DNA from: Agrobacterium tumefaciens
GTDB taxonomy: Bacteria; Pseudomonadota; Alphaproteobacteria; Rhizobiales; Rhizobiaceae
Assembly (NCBI RefSeq): GCF_005221325.1
Contig: NZ_CP039888.1
Location: 1,736,001 to 1,800,000 of the forward strand
Direction of reading: 5' to 3'
DNA: 64,000 nucleotides
This document shows, in pieces, positions 27,571 to 36,014 of the stretch. The first letter of the stretch is position 1. Every line of letters starts with the position of its first letter. The notes beneath the pieces are model-generated. The model did not search any database, was not told the origin of the DNA, and was given only the letters and a program-made list of their open reading frames with translations. The position numbers were made by a program, and so were the translations under genes.

Positions 27571-28164
27571 TTATTTCAGCATCGGCCAGAGGCTGATGAC
27601 GAGCAACACGGCCATGGTGATGTTGAACCATTTGAGCCGGACCGGCACGGACAGCCAATCGCGCAGCGCAGAGCCGAAGCCCGCCCAGGTGGACACGCTG
27701 GGAAGATTGACGGCGGCGAAGGCCACGCCAACCACCAGAACAGTGAAGAAATATTGCGCCTCGTTGGTGTACGTCGCCATCGCCGTCACCGCCATCACCC
27801 AGGCCTTCGGATTAACCCATTGAAAGGCTGCGGCGGCAAGGAAGCTCATCGGCTGCGATGCTGCAGTCCCCTCGCTCAGGCTGCGGGATGTGCCGATCTT
27901 CCACGCGATCCAGACGAGATAAAGCCCGCCCGCGAATTTCAGCCCGGTGTAAAGCGCAGGCACCGAATGCAGCAACGCTCCGAGGCCAAATCCCACCCCG
28001 ATCAGCAGCGACAGAAACCCGGCGCCAATGCCAAGCATATGCGGGATGGTGCGGCGAAAACCAAAATTCACACCTGAAGCAAACAACATCATATTGTTGG
28101 GGCCGGGCGTGATGGAGGTGGTGAAGGCAAACAGCACCAGCGCGGCGAAGGTTTCGATGGTCAT
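27571..28164 (-). CDS. LysE/RhtB family amino-acid exporter
   Basis: Protein of 197 residues from the ATG at 28164, 7 bases after AAGGAGAG; the longer frame to 28305 has no such site. The LysE signature is TTSITPGPNNMMLFASGVNFGFRRTIPHMLGIGAGF, and six membrane segments follow, including KFAGGLYLVWIAWKI and FQWVNPKAWVMAVTAM. These proteins export amino acids or related compounds driven by the proton gradient; the substrate cannot be told from the sequence. It is convergent with the anti-sigma gene, with six bases between stops. Confidence 0.92.
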   Translation of the reverse strand: MTIETFAALVLFAFTTSITPGPNNMMLFASGVNFGFRRTIPHMLGIGAGFLSLLIGVGFGLGALLHSVPALYTGLKFAGGLYLVWIAWKIGTSRSLSEGTAASQPMSFLAAAAFQWVNPKAWVMAVTAMATYTNEAQYFFTVLVVGVAFAAVNLPSVSTWAGFGSALRDWLSVPVRLKWFNITMAVLLVISLWPMLK

Positions 28165-28328
28165 GATCTCTCCTTGAGCACAAACCCTATCCGTCGCACT
28201 GCCATCAAACCATCCCGACGCGCCGATGGGCGAGGTCAAATTTTTTGATGGATCAATCGTTTCCGCCATGGGTTTGAGAAGTCGACACAAAGGACTATTG
28301 TCCAATAGACAACCGCTGGAGCAAAGCC

Positions 28329-29174
28329 ATGCATGAGGATATTCCTTCCGTCACCCTGCCCTCCGGAAAAGAGGTTCCAGCCCTGGGCCTTGGCACCTGG
28401 AACATGGGCGAGACGAGATCATCGGCGGACGAGGAGGTTGAAAGCATCCGCAAGGCGATCGATCTCGGCATGACGTTGGTCGATACAGCGGAAATGTATG
28501 CCGACGGCCGGTCGGAAGAAGTGGTCGGCACGGCAATCGCCGGTCGCCGCGACGAGGTGTTTCTGGTCAGCAAGGTCTATCCCTGGAATGCCAGCGCGAG
28601 AGGCACTGCCGAAGCCTGCGAGCGCAGCCTCGCAAGGCTTGGCACCGACCACATCGATCTCTATCTGCTGCACTGGCGCGGCGAGCACCCGCTTGGCGAA
28701 ACCGTGGCCGCGTTCGAAAGGCTGAAGAGCGACGGCAAGATCGGCAACTGGGGTGTCTCCAATTTCGATACCGACGACATGGAGGAGCTTTTCGCGGTTC
28801 CCGAGGGCAAAAACTGCGCCGCCAATCAGGTGCTTTATAACCTCTCCCGGCGCGGGCCGGAATTTTCACTTCTGCCCTGGTGCCAGGAGCACGGCGTGCC
28901 GCTGATGGCCTATTCCCCCATCGAGCAGGGCCGTATCCTGAAGAACCACGAACTCATCCGCATCGCCAAGGCCTATCAGGCAACCCCGGCGCAGCTGGCT
29001 CTGGCCTTTCTGCTGGACAGGGACGGTGTCATCGCCATTCCCAAATCCGCCAGCGTGTCCCGTATCACGGAAAATCGCGGCGCGACCGATCTAGATATAA
29101 CCGAGGAAGACTGGACCGCCCTCGACACCGCATTCCCGCCGCCAACGCGCAAGACGTCTTTGGAAATGCTCTGA
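28329..29174 (+). CDS. Aldo/keto reductase
   Basis: Protein of 281 residues with the full catalytic tetrad of the AKR superfamily: Asp and Tyr in [14 protein letters not shown], Lys in [11 protein letters not shown] and His in [13 protein letters not shown]. The NADPH-binding end, [28 protein letters not shown], is intact. It should reduce aldehydes or ketones with NADPH in the cytosol. The short form and the WNMGETRSS loop fit the AKR5/2,5-diketo-D-gluconate reductase-like branch, but the substrate is not determined. It is divergent from the LysE gene and is followed by a perfect hairpin at 29271. Confidence 0.92.
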   Translation: MHEDIPSVTLPSGKEVPALGLGTWNMGETRSSADEEVESIRKAIDLGMTLVDTAEMYADGRSEEVVGTAIAGRRDEVFLVSKVYPWNASARGTAEACERSLARLGTDHIDLYLLHWRGEHPLGETVAAFERLKSDGKIGNWGVSNFDTDDMEELFAVPEGKNCAANQVLYNLSRRGPEFSLLPWCQEHGVPLMAYSPIEQGRILKNHELIRIAKAYQATPAQLALAFLLDRDGVIAIPKSASVSRITENRGATDLDITEEDWTALDTAFPPPTRKTSLEML

Positions 29175-29270
29175 CGCAACAGGGCGTTAGCAGGCATTTC
29201 GGAATCAGGTGCTGAAGCGGTTGAATCGGAATGTGAGAACCCGGAACCGCCCGCAATAGAGACCGCAATA

Positions 29271-29292
29271 ACGGCGCGGCAAGCCGCGCCGT
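29271..29292. other. Perfect GC-rich hairpin between convergent genes
   Basis: ACGGCGCGGC and GCCGCGCCGT form a 10-bp perfect stem around a two-base loop, with no T-run on either side. It lies midway between the convergent aldo/keto reductase and SRPBCC genes. It may stall transcription or protect 3' ends, but it is not a canonical terminator. Confidence 0.6.
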
Positions 29293-29313
29293 CGGTCAGA
29301 TAGCCCCGGGGCT

Positions 29314-29847
29314 TTATGACGGTATGCGGGGCTCGTATTCCTCTTTCAGCGCCAGCCACGTATCCCAGAAAGGTCCCGGTTCCTTTTCCTGAAGACGGGC
29401 GGCGAGAATATCGAGATGCACATGCCAGCCGGCGCTGACATTGAGCTTGGTTGTCCGCTCGGCCAGCCGGCGGTGAACCAGCGTCAGAAGCACTTCCTTG
29501 CCCAGCGCCTGAAGCTCGATAGACACCTCCGCACCCTCACCCCAGGTGAAGACGAGCCGATGCGGCGGAACCACCGTGATGATGCGCGAGGCCATCCGGT
29601 GTTCTTCGGAAAAACCTTCAGGGCGTTGGCCCGGCGGATCGGAAAGTTCGTCGTTGCGCCACACAAGTTCGAAAGGCGCATCGGGCGCAAGCCGCATTTC
29701 GCCGGAAGCGAGCCAGCGGCGGCGAAGCTCACTTTGGGTCAGATAGGCCCAGACCCGCTCGATCGGTCCGGGCAACAGCCGCTCGATCTTCAGGGTCGTG
29801 GGCTCGACGAGACGGCCATAGGTGTCAGGCATTGCGATATCAGCCAT
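29314..29847 (-). CDS. SRPBCC family protein (module 2)
   Basis: Protein of 177 residues with the AHSA1-like helix-grip fold. TLKIERLLPGPIERVWAYLTQSELRRRWLASGEM is the N-terminal signature, HRLVFTWGEGAEVSIELQALGKEVLLTLVHRRL the central strands and AGWHVHLDILAARLQE the C-terminal helix. I chose the ATG at 29847 because GGAGG lies eight bases upstream; it overlaps the ArsR gene by eight bases. It resembles the protein at 24887 in fold and context but the two diverge in sequence. A ligand cannot be assigned. Confidence 0.87.
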   Translation of the reverse strand: MADIAMPDTYGRLVEPTTLKIERLLPGPIERVWAYLTQSELRRRWLASGEMRLAPDAPFELVWRNDELSDPPGQRPEGFSEEHRMASRIITVVPPHRLVFTWGEGAEVSIELQALGKEVLLTLVHRRLAERTTKLNVSAGWHVHLDILAARLQEKEPGPFWDTWLALKEEYEPRIPS

Positions 29848-30208
29848 TGTCATTTCCTCCATCTGCAGGGGATTTTCCCTGATCTTCCTCCCTGAGCATC
29901 TGCTCAAGAATATCGAGGCGATTGCTCCAGAACCGCCGGTAGAAATCCAGCCACTCATGCGCCTCCGCCAACGGCTCCGGCGCAAGGCGGCAAACATGGA
30001 TACGCCCCCTCACTTCGCGGCGGATAAGCCCCGCATTTTCCAGCGCCTTGATGTGCTTCGAGGCCGCCGCGAGCGATATGTCGAAGGGTTGAGCCAACTG
30101 ACTCACCGTTCGCTCGCCACGGGAAAGATCGCGCAGCATCGTGCGTCGCGTTGCGTCGCCAAGGGCATGAAAGACGGTGTCGAGATGTGAAGCGGATAAT
30201 TCAACCAT
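29840..30208 (-). CDS. ArsR family regulator, paired with an SRPBCC gene (module 2)
   Basis: Protein of 122 residues from the ATG at 30208. It holds a complete winged helix: FHALGDATRRTMLRDLSRGERTVSQLAQPFDISLAAASKHIKALENAGLIRREVRGRIHVCRL. No arsenic-type Cys motif is present. It is coupled to the SRPBCC gene through an 8-base overlap. Two copies of a TCAACCAT-type inverted repeat lie at its start codon and 20-35 bases upstream, as expected for a self-repressing ArsR protein. The inducer is unknown. Confidence 0.9.
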   Translation of the reverse strand: MVELSASHLDTVFHALGDATRRTMLRDLSRGERTVSQLAQPFDISLAAASKHIKALENAGLIRREVRGRIHVCRLAPEPLAEAHEWLDFYRRFWSNRLDILEQMLREEDQGKSPADGGNDNG

Positions 30209-30255
30209 GTTGTTGAATATAGCTCGCCGCTGCGGAATGTCAACCATATGGTTGA
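30200..30255. promoter_or_regulatory. Tandem inverted-repeat operator of ArsR module 2
   Basis: TCAACCATATGGTTGA (30240-30255) is a perfect 16-bp palindrome. A closely related site, TTCAACCATGTTGTTGAATAT by position 30200-30220, overlaps the ArsR start codon. The pair of sites spans the start and the expected promoter, which fits autorepression by the ArsR protein made from this gene. No such repeats were seen at module 1. Confidence 0.72.
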
Positions 30256-30281
30256 ATATTGATTCCAGACGGATTCCATAA

Positions 30282-30307
30282 AAAACCCGCGGCGAACCGC
30301 GGGTTTT
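30282..30307 (-). terminator. Bidirectional terminator between ilvH and the ArsR module
   Basis: AAAACCCGCGG and CCGCGGGTTTT form an 11-bp stem with a CGAA loop; both flanks are A/T runs, so it can end ilvH transcription on the minus strand and stop read-through in the other direction. It lies 28 bases beyond the ilvH stop codon. Confidence 0.9.
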
Positions 30308-30335
30308 ATTGAAGGTTATGCTTTGGAGGCGGAAA

Positions 30336-30908
30336 TTACATGCCCTGCGAACCGCGGTTCATGGCGGCGATGCCCGTGCGGCAGATTTCGATCAGGCCGA
30401 GCGGCTTGATGATCGACACGAACTGGTCGATCTTGGATGACTTGCCGGTGATCTCGAAGATGAAATGCTCCACCGTCGCATCCACCACCTTGGCCTGAAA
30501 CGCGTCCGCAAGCCGCAGCGCTTCGGCGCGGACTTCGCCCGTGCCAGCGACTTTGATCAGCGCCACTTCGCGCTCAATCGGCCGTTCCTGCCCAAGTTCG
30601 CGGGCGCGAACGGTGAGATCGAGAACCCGATGCACGGGTACGATGCGTTCCAGCTGCGCCTTGATCTGCTCCAGCACGATCGGCGTGCCGCGCGTGACGA
30701 TGGTGATGCGCGACAGATGCGCCTCATGTTCCGTTTCCGAAACCGTCAGGCTCTCGATGTTGTAGCCGCGGCCGGAGAACAGGCCGATGACCCGGGCGAG
30801 AACGCCCGGCTCGTTGCTGACGAGAACCGAAAGCGTGTGATTTTCGACGGCAGCCGTTTCCTTCTGGATGAAATAGGCGGAGCCGGTGGGTTGTAGGTGT
30901 GCGTTCAT
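30336..30908 (-). CDS. ilvH: Acetolactate synthase small (regulatory) subunit
   Basis: Protein of 190 residues. The ACT domain is evident: HTLSVLVSNEPGVLARVIGLFSGRGYNIESLTVSETEHEAHLSRITIV is the canonical valine-binding fold. The C-terminal domain (ALIKVAGTGEVRAEALRLADAFQAKVVDATVEHFIFEITG) follows. It binds the large subunit, raises its activity and confers feedback inhibition by valine. It lies 19 bases after ilvI in the same transcript, with a GAGGAAAAGG ribosome site, and ends at the terminator at 30282. Confidence 0.97.
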   Translation of the reverse strand: MNAHLQPTGSAYFIQKETAAVENHTLSVLVSNEPGVLARVIGLFSGRGYNIESLTVSETEHEAHLSRITIVTRGTPIVLEQIKAQLERIVPVHRVLDLTVRARELGQERPIEREVALIKVAGTGEVRAEALRLADAFQAKVVDATVEHFIFEITGKSSKIDQFVSIIKPLGLIEICRTGIAAMNRGSQGM

Positions 30909-30927
30909 GTCCTTTTCCTCTCCCGGC

Positions 30928-32721
30928 TCAGACTAGCTGACGACCCTTGGCGTCAATGGCATTGGCAACAGCTTCATCCGTCGCCTCATCCGGCAACAGC
31001 ATCTCGTTATGGGCTTTACCAGACGGGATCATCGGGAAGCAATTGGCAAGATTGGCGACGCGGCAATCGAAGATGACAGGCTTGTTGACCGCAATCATCT
31101 CGGCGATCTTGTCATCCAGCTCCTTCGGGTCGTCGCAATACATGCCGACCGCGCCATAGGCTTCCGCCAGCTTGACGAAGTCAGGCATGGCTTCCGTATA
31201 GGAGTTGGACAGGCGGTTGCCGTGCAGCAGCTGCTGCCACTGCCGCACCATGCCCATATACTGGTTATTGAGGATGAAAATCTTCACCGGCAGGCCGTAT
31301 TGGATGGCGCAGGACATTTCCTGGATACACATCTGGATAGAAGCATCACCGGCAATGTCGATGACCAGTGCCTCGGGATGCGCGACCTGCACGCCGATGG
31401 CCGCCGGCAGGCCATAACCCATGGTGCCGAGGCCGCCCGAGGTCATCCAGTGGTTCGGCTCCTCGAAACCGAAGAACTGCGCCGCCCACATCTGGTGCTG
31501 GCCGACTTCTGTCGTGATGTAGGTGTCGCGTCCCTTCGAGGCCTCATAAAGCCGCTGCAATGCATATTGCGGCATGATGACATCTTTGGAATTCTTGTAG
31601 GCGAAGGAATTGCGGGCGCGCCAGCGCTCGATCTGCATCCACCAGTCCGCCGTCTGCGCCTTTTCCGGCTTCTTCGGCAAAGCGCGCCACAGGCGAACCA
31701 TATCTTCCAGAACATGGCTGACATCGCCGATAACAGGCACGTCGACACGAACCGTCTTGTTGATCGAGGACGGATCGATATCGACATGGATCTTCTTGGA
31801 ATTTGGCGAAAACGCGTTCAGGCGTCCGGTAATACGGTCGTCGAACCGCGCGCCGACGCAGACCAGAACATCGCAATCATGCATCGTCATGTTGGCTTCG
31901 TAGGAACCGTGCATGCCCAGCATGCCGAGCCAGTTCTTGCCGGATGCCGGATAGGCGCCGAGACCCATCAGCGTCGAGGTGATCGGGAAGCCGGTCAGCT
32001 CCACCAGTTCGCGCAGCAGCCGTGTTGCCTCCGGACCGGAGTTGATGACGCCGCCGCCGGTATAGAAGACAGGCTTCTTGGCCTTGGACATCAGGTCGAT
32101 GGCCGCGTGAATGGCGTTGAGATCGCCCTGGACCTTCGGCTTGTAGCTCTTCTGCTGGATGGCGGCGGAAGGCGGCGTATAGGTGCCGGTGGCGAACTGG
32201 ATGTCCTTCGGAATGTCAACGACAACAGGACCGGGACGGCCGGTCTGCGCAATGCGGAAGGCCTCATGGATGATGCCCGCCAGTTCGTTGACGTCCTTTA
32301 CCAGCCAGTTGTGCTTGGTGCAGGGGCGCGTAATGCCGACGGTGTCGCATTCCTGAAAAGCGTCGGAACCGATCAGCGATGTCGGAACCTGGCCGGACAG
32401 GCAGACGAGCGGAATGGAATCCATCAGCGCATCCTGCAGCGGCGTTACCGCATTGGTGGCGCCGGGGCCTGACGTGACGAGCATGACACCGACCTTGCCG
32501 GTGGAGCGGGCATAACCTTCGGCCGCGTGGCCGGCGCCCTGCTCATGGCGCACGAGAATGTGCTGAATGTCTTCCTGCTGGAAAATCTCGTCATAGATCG
32601 GAAGTACGGCGCCGCCCGGATAACCGAAGATGTGCTCGACGCCATTGTCCTTCAGCGCCTTGAGAACGATCTCCGCACCTGTCATGCGATTGCTGTTTTC
32701 CGTATTGTCCTTATCCGTCAT
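30928..32721 (-). CDS. ilvI: Acetolactate synthase large (catalytic) subunit
   Basis: ThDP-dependent enzyme of 597 residues that makes 2-acetolactate or 2-aceto-2-hydroxybutyrate, the first common step of branched-chain amino acid synthesis. GAEIVLKALKDNGVEHIFGYPGGAVLPIYDEIF with RHEQGAGHAAEGYARSTGK holds the catalytic Glu of the ThDP site. The FAD-binding middle domain is complete, and GDASIQMCIQEMSCAIQYGLPVKIFILNNQYMGMVRQW is the GDG-type ThDP/Mg motif (here GDA). I chose the ATG at 32721; the frame upstream to 32784 begins inside the attenuator T-run. An attenuator and leader peptide precede it. Confidence 0.97.
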   Translation of the reverse strand: MTDKDNTENSNRMTGAEIVLKALKDNGVEHIFGYPGGAVLPIYDEIFQQEDIQHILVRHEQGAGHAAEGYARSTGKVGVMLVTSGPGATNAVTPLQDALMDSIPLVCLSGQVPTSLIGSDAFQECDTVGITRPCTKHNWLVKDVNELAGIIHEAFRIAQTGRPGPVVVDIPKDIQFATGTYTPPSAAIQQKSYKPKVQGDLNAIHAAIDLMSKAKKPVFYTGGGVINSGPEATRLLRELVELTGFPITSTLMGLGAYPASGKNWLGMLGMHGSYEANMTMHDCDVLVCVGARFDDRITGRLNAFSPNSKKIHVDIDPSSINKTVRVDVPVIGDVSHVLEDMVRLWRALPKKPEKAQTADWWMQIERWRARNSFAYKNSKDVIMPQYALQRLYEASKGRDTYITTEVGQHQMWAAQFFGFEEPNHWMTSGGLGTMGYGLPAAIGVQVAHPEALVIDIAGDASIQMCIQEMSCAIQYGLPVKIFILNNQYMGMVRQWQQLLHGNRLSNSYTEAMPDFVKLAEAYGAVGMYCDDPKELDDKIAEMIAVNKPVIFDCRVANLANCFPMIPSGKAHNEMLLPDEATDEAVANAIDAKGRQLV

Positions 32722-32784
32722 TGCCTGTTTCCATCCCGCTTTGGCTTTGGATATCGTGGAGCCCGAGGGCCTGTTTGAAGACAT

Positions 32785-32808
32785 AAAAAAAGGCCCCTAG
32801 AGGAGCCT
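32785..32808 (-). terminator. Attenuator terminator in the ilvI leader
   Basis: On the minus strand AGGCTCC-TCTA-GGGGCCT forms a 7-bp stem (one G-U pair), followed by a run of seven T. It lies between the leader peptide stop and ilvI, 64 bases before the ilvI start, so it can end transcription early. A long upstream hairpin (GCGCATGGG with CCCATGCGC, enclosing GGATGG/CCATCC) starts inside the leader peptide sequence and is a natural pause or antitermination element. Confidence 0.88.
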
Positions 32809-32839
32809 CGTTCAGCGCATGGGTGCTTTCGCCGGATGG

Positions 32840-32896
32840 TTACACCATCCTGCCCATGCGCCGTCCCACCACGATAAGTACGTTAAGATTTTTCAT
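32840..32896 (-). CDS. ilvL: ilv leader peptide (attenuation control)
   Basis: Reading frame of 18 codons, MKNLNVLIVVGRRMGRMV, ending in TAA. Seven of the 18 residues are Leu, Ile or Val, including LNVLIVV in a row, which suits sensing of charged branched-chain tRNAs. It lies between a -35/-10 pair and the attenuator terminator upstream of ilvI. Stalling of the ribosome on the LNVLIVV stretch would block the GCGCATGGG hairpin and favour antitermination. The start codon has no Shine-Dalgarno and is probably at or within a few bases of the transcript start. Inferred function; no expression evidence here. Confidence 0.88.
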   Translation of the reverse strand: MKNLNVLIVVGRRMGRMV

Positions 32897-32904
32897 GGGC
32901 CGGA

Positions 32905-32933
32905 GTGTTAGCCACAAAAGCCTAAGCCGTCAA
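32905..32933 (-). promoter_or_regulatory. ilv promoter (-35 TTGACG, -10 TAACAC)
   Basis: On the minus strand TTGACG (32928-32933) is followed after exactly 17 bases by TAACAC (32905-32910), a good vegetative-type promoter. The A of the leader ATG at 32896 lies nine bases past the -10, at the expected start point. The leader message would thus be leaderless. Confidence 0.75.
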
Positions 32934-33103
32934 CGCATATTGCAGGAAAAAATCACCCCCGCCTTTTTTTATTACCCCGGAGGGGGCTTTGACGAAATTT
33001 TCGAACGCGACCGATACACCTGTTGTTAAGCATAATCTTTTAGTCTCGAAAGCGCAGATGCTGCCCGAACCACCGCGATCATCCGCATGTACCGGGAAAA
33101 AAT

Positions 33104-35110
33104 GTGAATAACGACACGTCTCATAACGCGTCCCGCATGGACGAAAACGAACGGCGATCCGGTGAGCAACCGGCGAACCGCATGCTGGGCCGCGTCATCG
33201 CCTGTAACGGCGCGCACGCCACCGTTGCCGCCGAAACGGAACCCGGCTCCACCGATGTGTCGCAGCTCTGGTCCGTCGGACGCCTGATCTCCATCGAAAT
33301 GGGTACGAGCCGTGTCACCGCGCTGGTCTTTTCCATGCGCACCGGCGAAGACCATTGGGCAGCGGACAGGCCAAACAGGCTGCTGATCGACGTGGAACTC
33401 GTGGGCGAAGTTTATCGCACCGAAGACGGCAGCGAACGTTTTTCCACCGGCATCTCCCGTTACCCCTATCTCGGCGCGGTGGCGCACCGCATCCGCACCA
33501 GCGACCTGGCAAAGATTTACGACAGCGGCAAGCGCGATGCCTGCGTCATCGGCAAGCTGACACAGGACGACACAATCAACGCCGCCATCAGCATCCCACA
33601 GATGCTTGCCAAACATTTCGCCGTTGTCGGCTCGACGGGTGTGGGTAAGACCACTGCCGTTTCGCTCCTTCTTCACAAGGCGATCGAGACGGACCCGAAA
33701 CTGCGCGTCCTCATTCTCGATCCGCATAATGAATTCGCGGCGGCTTTTCCCGATCATTCCGTCGTCATCGATACCGACACGCTGGACCTTCCCTTCTGGC
33801 TGATGCGGCTCGAGGAATTTGCCGAGGTGATTTTCCGCGGGCGCAAGCCCGTACCGGAAGAAATGGATTTCCTCCGCGATCTCATTCCCGAAGCGAAAAA
33901 GGCATTTCGCGGCACCGAAGGTTCCACTGTCCGCCGCACCTCTGACAAGAGCGCGATCACACCGGATACGCCGGTGCCATACCGCATCGCCGACCTTCTC
34001 GCCCTCATTGACGAGCGCATCGGCCGGCTGGAAGGCCGTGGCGAAAAACCCGCCTTGCGCACCCTGAAAGGCCGCATCCTCTCGGCCGTCAACGATACGC
34101 GCTATAATTTCATGTTCTCGAGCAATACGATCAACGACAATATTCTCGAGACGGTCGCGCATATCTTCCGCATACCGGGGGAAGGCAAGCCGATTTCGGT
34201 TTTCCAACTGTCAGGCATCCCCTCCGAAGTGGTGAATTCGGTGGTCTCGGTGCTCTGCCGCATGTCCTTCGAACTGGCGGTGCTGGCGCGCGGGTCGCTG
34301 CATATGCTTGTCGTGTGCGAAGAAGCGCATCGTTATGTTCCGGCTGACCCGGAGCGTGGCTTTTTCCCAACCCGGCAATCCATCGCCCAGATCGCCAAGG
34401 AAGGCCGCAAATACGGCATCTCACTCGGCGTCATCAGTCAGCGACCAAGCGAGCTGGACCAGACCATCCTGTCGCAATGCTCGACCCTGTTCGCCATGCG
34501 GCTGTCGAACGAGATCGACCAGAAGATCATTCTCTCCGCCGTGCCGAACGCATCGACCTCGACCACGAGCTTTCTCTCTTCCATAGGCAATGGCGAGGCC
34601 ATCGCTTTCGGCGAGGCCGTGAATGTGCCGATGCGCATGCGCTTCGACCGTGTAGCCACGGCCAAATTGCCGAAGGCAAGCGGCATCACCAGCCATGTGA
34701 GCCATGAAACCCCTGACACGGTCGACCTGAACAGCATCGTCACCCGCATGCGCGCCACGGCCAAGCCCGTTATCACCGGCTTCCAGCAAAGCGTGGAAGC
34801 GGCTTTTTCCGATCTGTCGGAACCGGCCGTATTTCCGGCGGCAGACGATATCGATCGCTGGAAGCGAGAGTTGGGGACGCCCGCAACGGAGGGATATGAA
34901 CCCTACCGCCCGGATATGCTGCCCGGACGCACGCCGCCTGCACCACCCACCAACACGTCGACGGATGTCACCTCCGGCGCCGTCAACGAGTTGCGCAAGG
35001 CCGGTTTCCAGATGCAGGCGCAGAATGGCCCGCCGCCCGGTGAGATGCGCCCGTCGCTGCGCGAAAGCCTGTTGAAAAAGCCGCTCGGCAGCCTCTACCG
35101 TAAGGACTAG
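33104..35110 (+). CDS. HerA-like ATPase (DUF87)
   Basis: Protein of 668 residues, starting at GTG 33104 after GGGAAAA; an internal ATG at 33137 is possible. An N-terminal HAS-barrel-like region (MLGRVIACNGAHATVAAE, VGRLISIEMGTSRVTALV) precedes the motor. Walker A is GSTGVGKTT at 176-184, Walker B LHMLVVCEEAHRY, and ISQRPSELDQTIL with the sensor/arginine-finger segment follows. HerA-family enzymes form hexameric DNA-pumping rings and often partner with NurA nuclease. No NurA or other nuclease gene is adjacent, so the role here is open; it may act in DNA repair. The last 100 residues are a proline-rich disordered tail. Confidence 0.9.
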   Translation: MNNDTSHNASRMDENERRSGEQPANRMLGRVIACNGAHATVAAETEPGSTDVSQLWSVGRLISIEMGTSRVTALVFSMRTGEDHWAADRPNRLLIDVELVGEVYRTEDGSERFSTGISRYPYLGAVAHRIRTSDLAKIYDSGKRDACVIGKLTQDDTINAAISIPQMLAKHFAVVGSTGVGKTTAVSLLLHKAIETDPKLRVLILDPHNEFAAAFPDHSVVIDTDTLDLPFWLMRLEEFAEVIFRGRKPVPEEMDFLRDLIPEAKKAFRGTEGSTVRRTSDKSAITPDTPVPYRIADLLALIDERIGRLEGRGEKPALRTLKGRILSAVNDTRYNFMFSSNTINDNILETVAHIFRIPGEGKPISVFQLSGIPSEVVNSVVSVLCRMSFELAVLARGSLHMLVVCEEAHRYVPADPERGFFPTRQSIAQIAKEGRKYGISLGVISQRPSELDQTILSQCSTLFAMRLSNEIDQKIILSAVPNASTSTTSFLSSIGNGEAIAFGEAVNVPMRMRFDRVATAKLPKASGITSHVSHETPDTVDLNSIVTRMRATAKPVITGFQQSVEAAFSDLSEPAVFPAADDIDRWKRELGTPATEGYEPYRPDMLPGRTPPAPPTNTSTDVTSGAVNELRKAGFQMQAQNGPPPGEMRPSLRESLLKKPLGSLYRKD

Positions 35111-35117
35111 GCTCCTT

Positions 35118-36014
35118 TCACGGCTGGATGCGCGTCCAGTCGTCCCCCATCTGGTTGCGGAACCAGGTCATCTGCCGTTTGGCATATTGGCGGGTCGCGG
35201 CCGCCGATTTTTCGATCACCTCCGCCGCACCCATGCGCCCCGCCAGCATATCAGCGATCTGGGCAACGCCGATCGCCTTCATCGCCGTTGCGTCGGGCGC
35301 GAGATTAAGCGCGAGCAGCGTCTGCACCTCCTCCACCGCACCGCTTTCCATCATCGCCTCAAAACGGCGGTTGATACGGTCATGCAGCACCGGCCTCTCC
35401 GGCAGGACGACGAATTTCTGCGCCCGCTCGGGATCGACGATCATCGGGCCGCTGGCGCGCTGGAAATCGCGGATCGATTTTCCCGTCGCCTGAAGCACCT
35501 CCAGCGCCCGGACGATACGCTGGCCGTCTCCCGGTTGCAGCATCTGCGCCATGGACGGGTCGCGGTTCACCAATTCGGCGTGAAGCTTTGCCGCCCCCTC
35601 TTCGATCAGCCGGGTGCGCAGCCCCTCGCGAATGGCATCGGGAATGGCGGGCATATCGGAGAGGCCGCCGGTCAGCGCCTTGAAATAAAGCCCCGTGCCG
35701 CCAACGATAACCGGAAAACGCCCCTCACCGCGCAGATCCGAAAGCAAGCCGGAAATATCCCGCAGCCATTCGCCGGTTGAATAGGCGCTGCTAGCAGGCA
35801 CATGGCCATAGAGACAATGCGGCACGCCCTCCATTTCGTCGTCGGAAGGCCGGGCGGTCAGCACCCGCAGCGTGTCATAAACCTGCATGCTGTCGGCATT
35901 GATGACGACGCCATTCCGCTCCCGCGCCAGACGAAGCGCAAGCGCGGACTTGCCGCTTGCCGTCGGGCCGGTTATCAGGATCGCATCAAAATTCTGATCA
36001 AGGTTTTTCATCAT
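35118..36014 (-). CDS. miaA: tRNA dimethylallyltransferase
   Basis: Protein of 298 residues from the ATG at 36014; an ATG at 36011 is an alternative. It transfers dimethylallyl to A37 of tRNAs that read codons starting with U. Diagnostic parts are the P-loop GPTASGKSALALRLA, the conserved DSMQVYDTLRVLTARPSDDE, HHYLYGHVP-like HCLYGHVPASSAYSTGEW, VGGTGLYFKAL and the C-terminal KAIGVAQI and RQYAKRQMTWFR (zinc-like/tRNA-binding) segments. Its start codon overlaps the serB start on the other strand, so promoters and ribosome sites of both genes lie inside each other's 5' ends. Confidence 0.97.
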   Translation of the reverse strand: MMKNLDQNFDAILITGPTASGKSALALRLARERNGVVINADSMQVYDTLRVLTARPSDDEMEGVPHCLYGHVPASSAYSTGEWLRDISGLLSDLRGEGRFPVIVGGTGLYFKALTGGLSDMPAIPDAIREGLRTRLIEEGAAKLHAELVNRDPSMAQMLQPGDGQRIVRALEVLQATGKSIRDFQRASGPMIVDPERAQKFVVLPERPVLHDRINRRFEAMMESGAVEEVQTLLALNLAPDATAMKAIGVAQIADMLAGRMGAAEVIEKSAAATRQYAKRQMTWFRNQMGDDWTRIQP

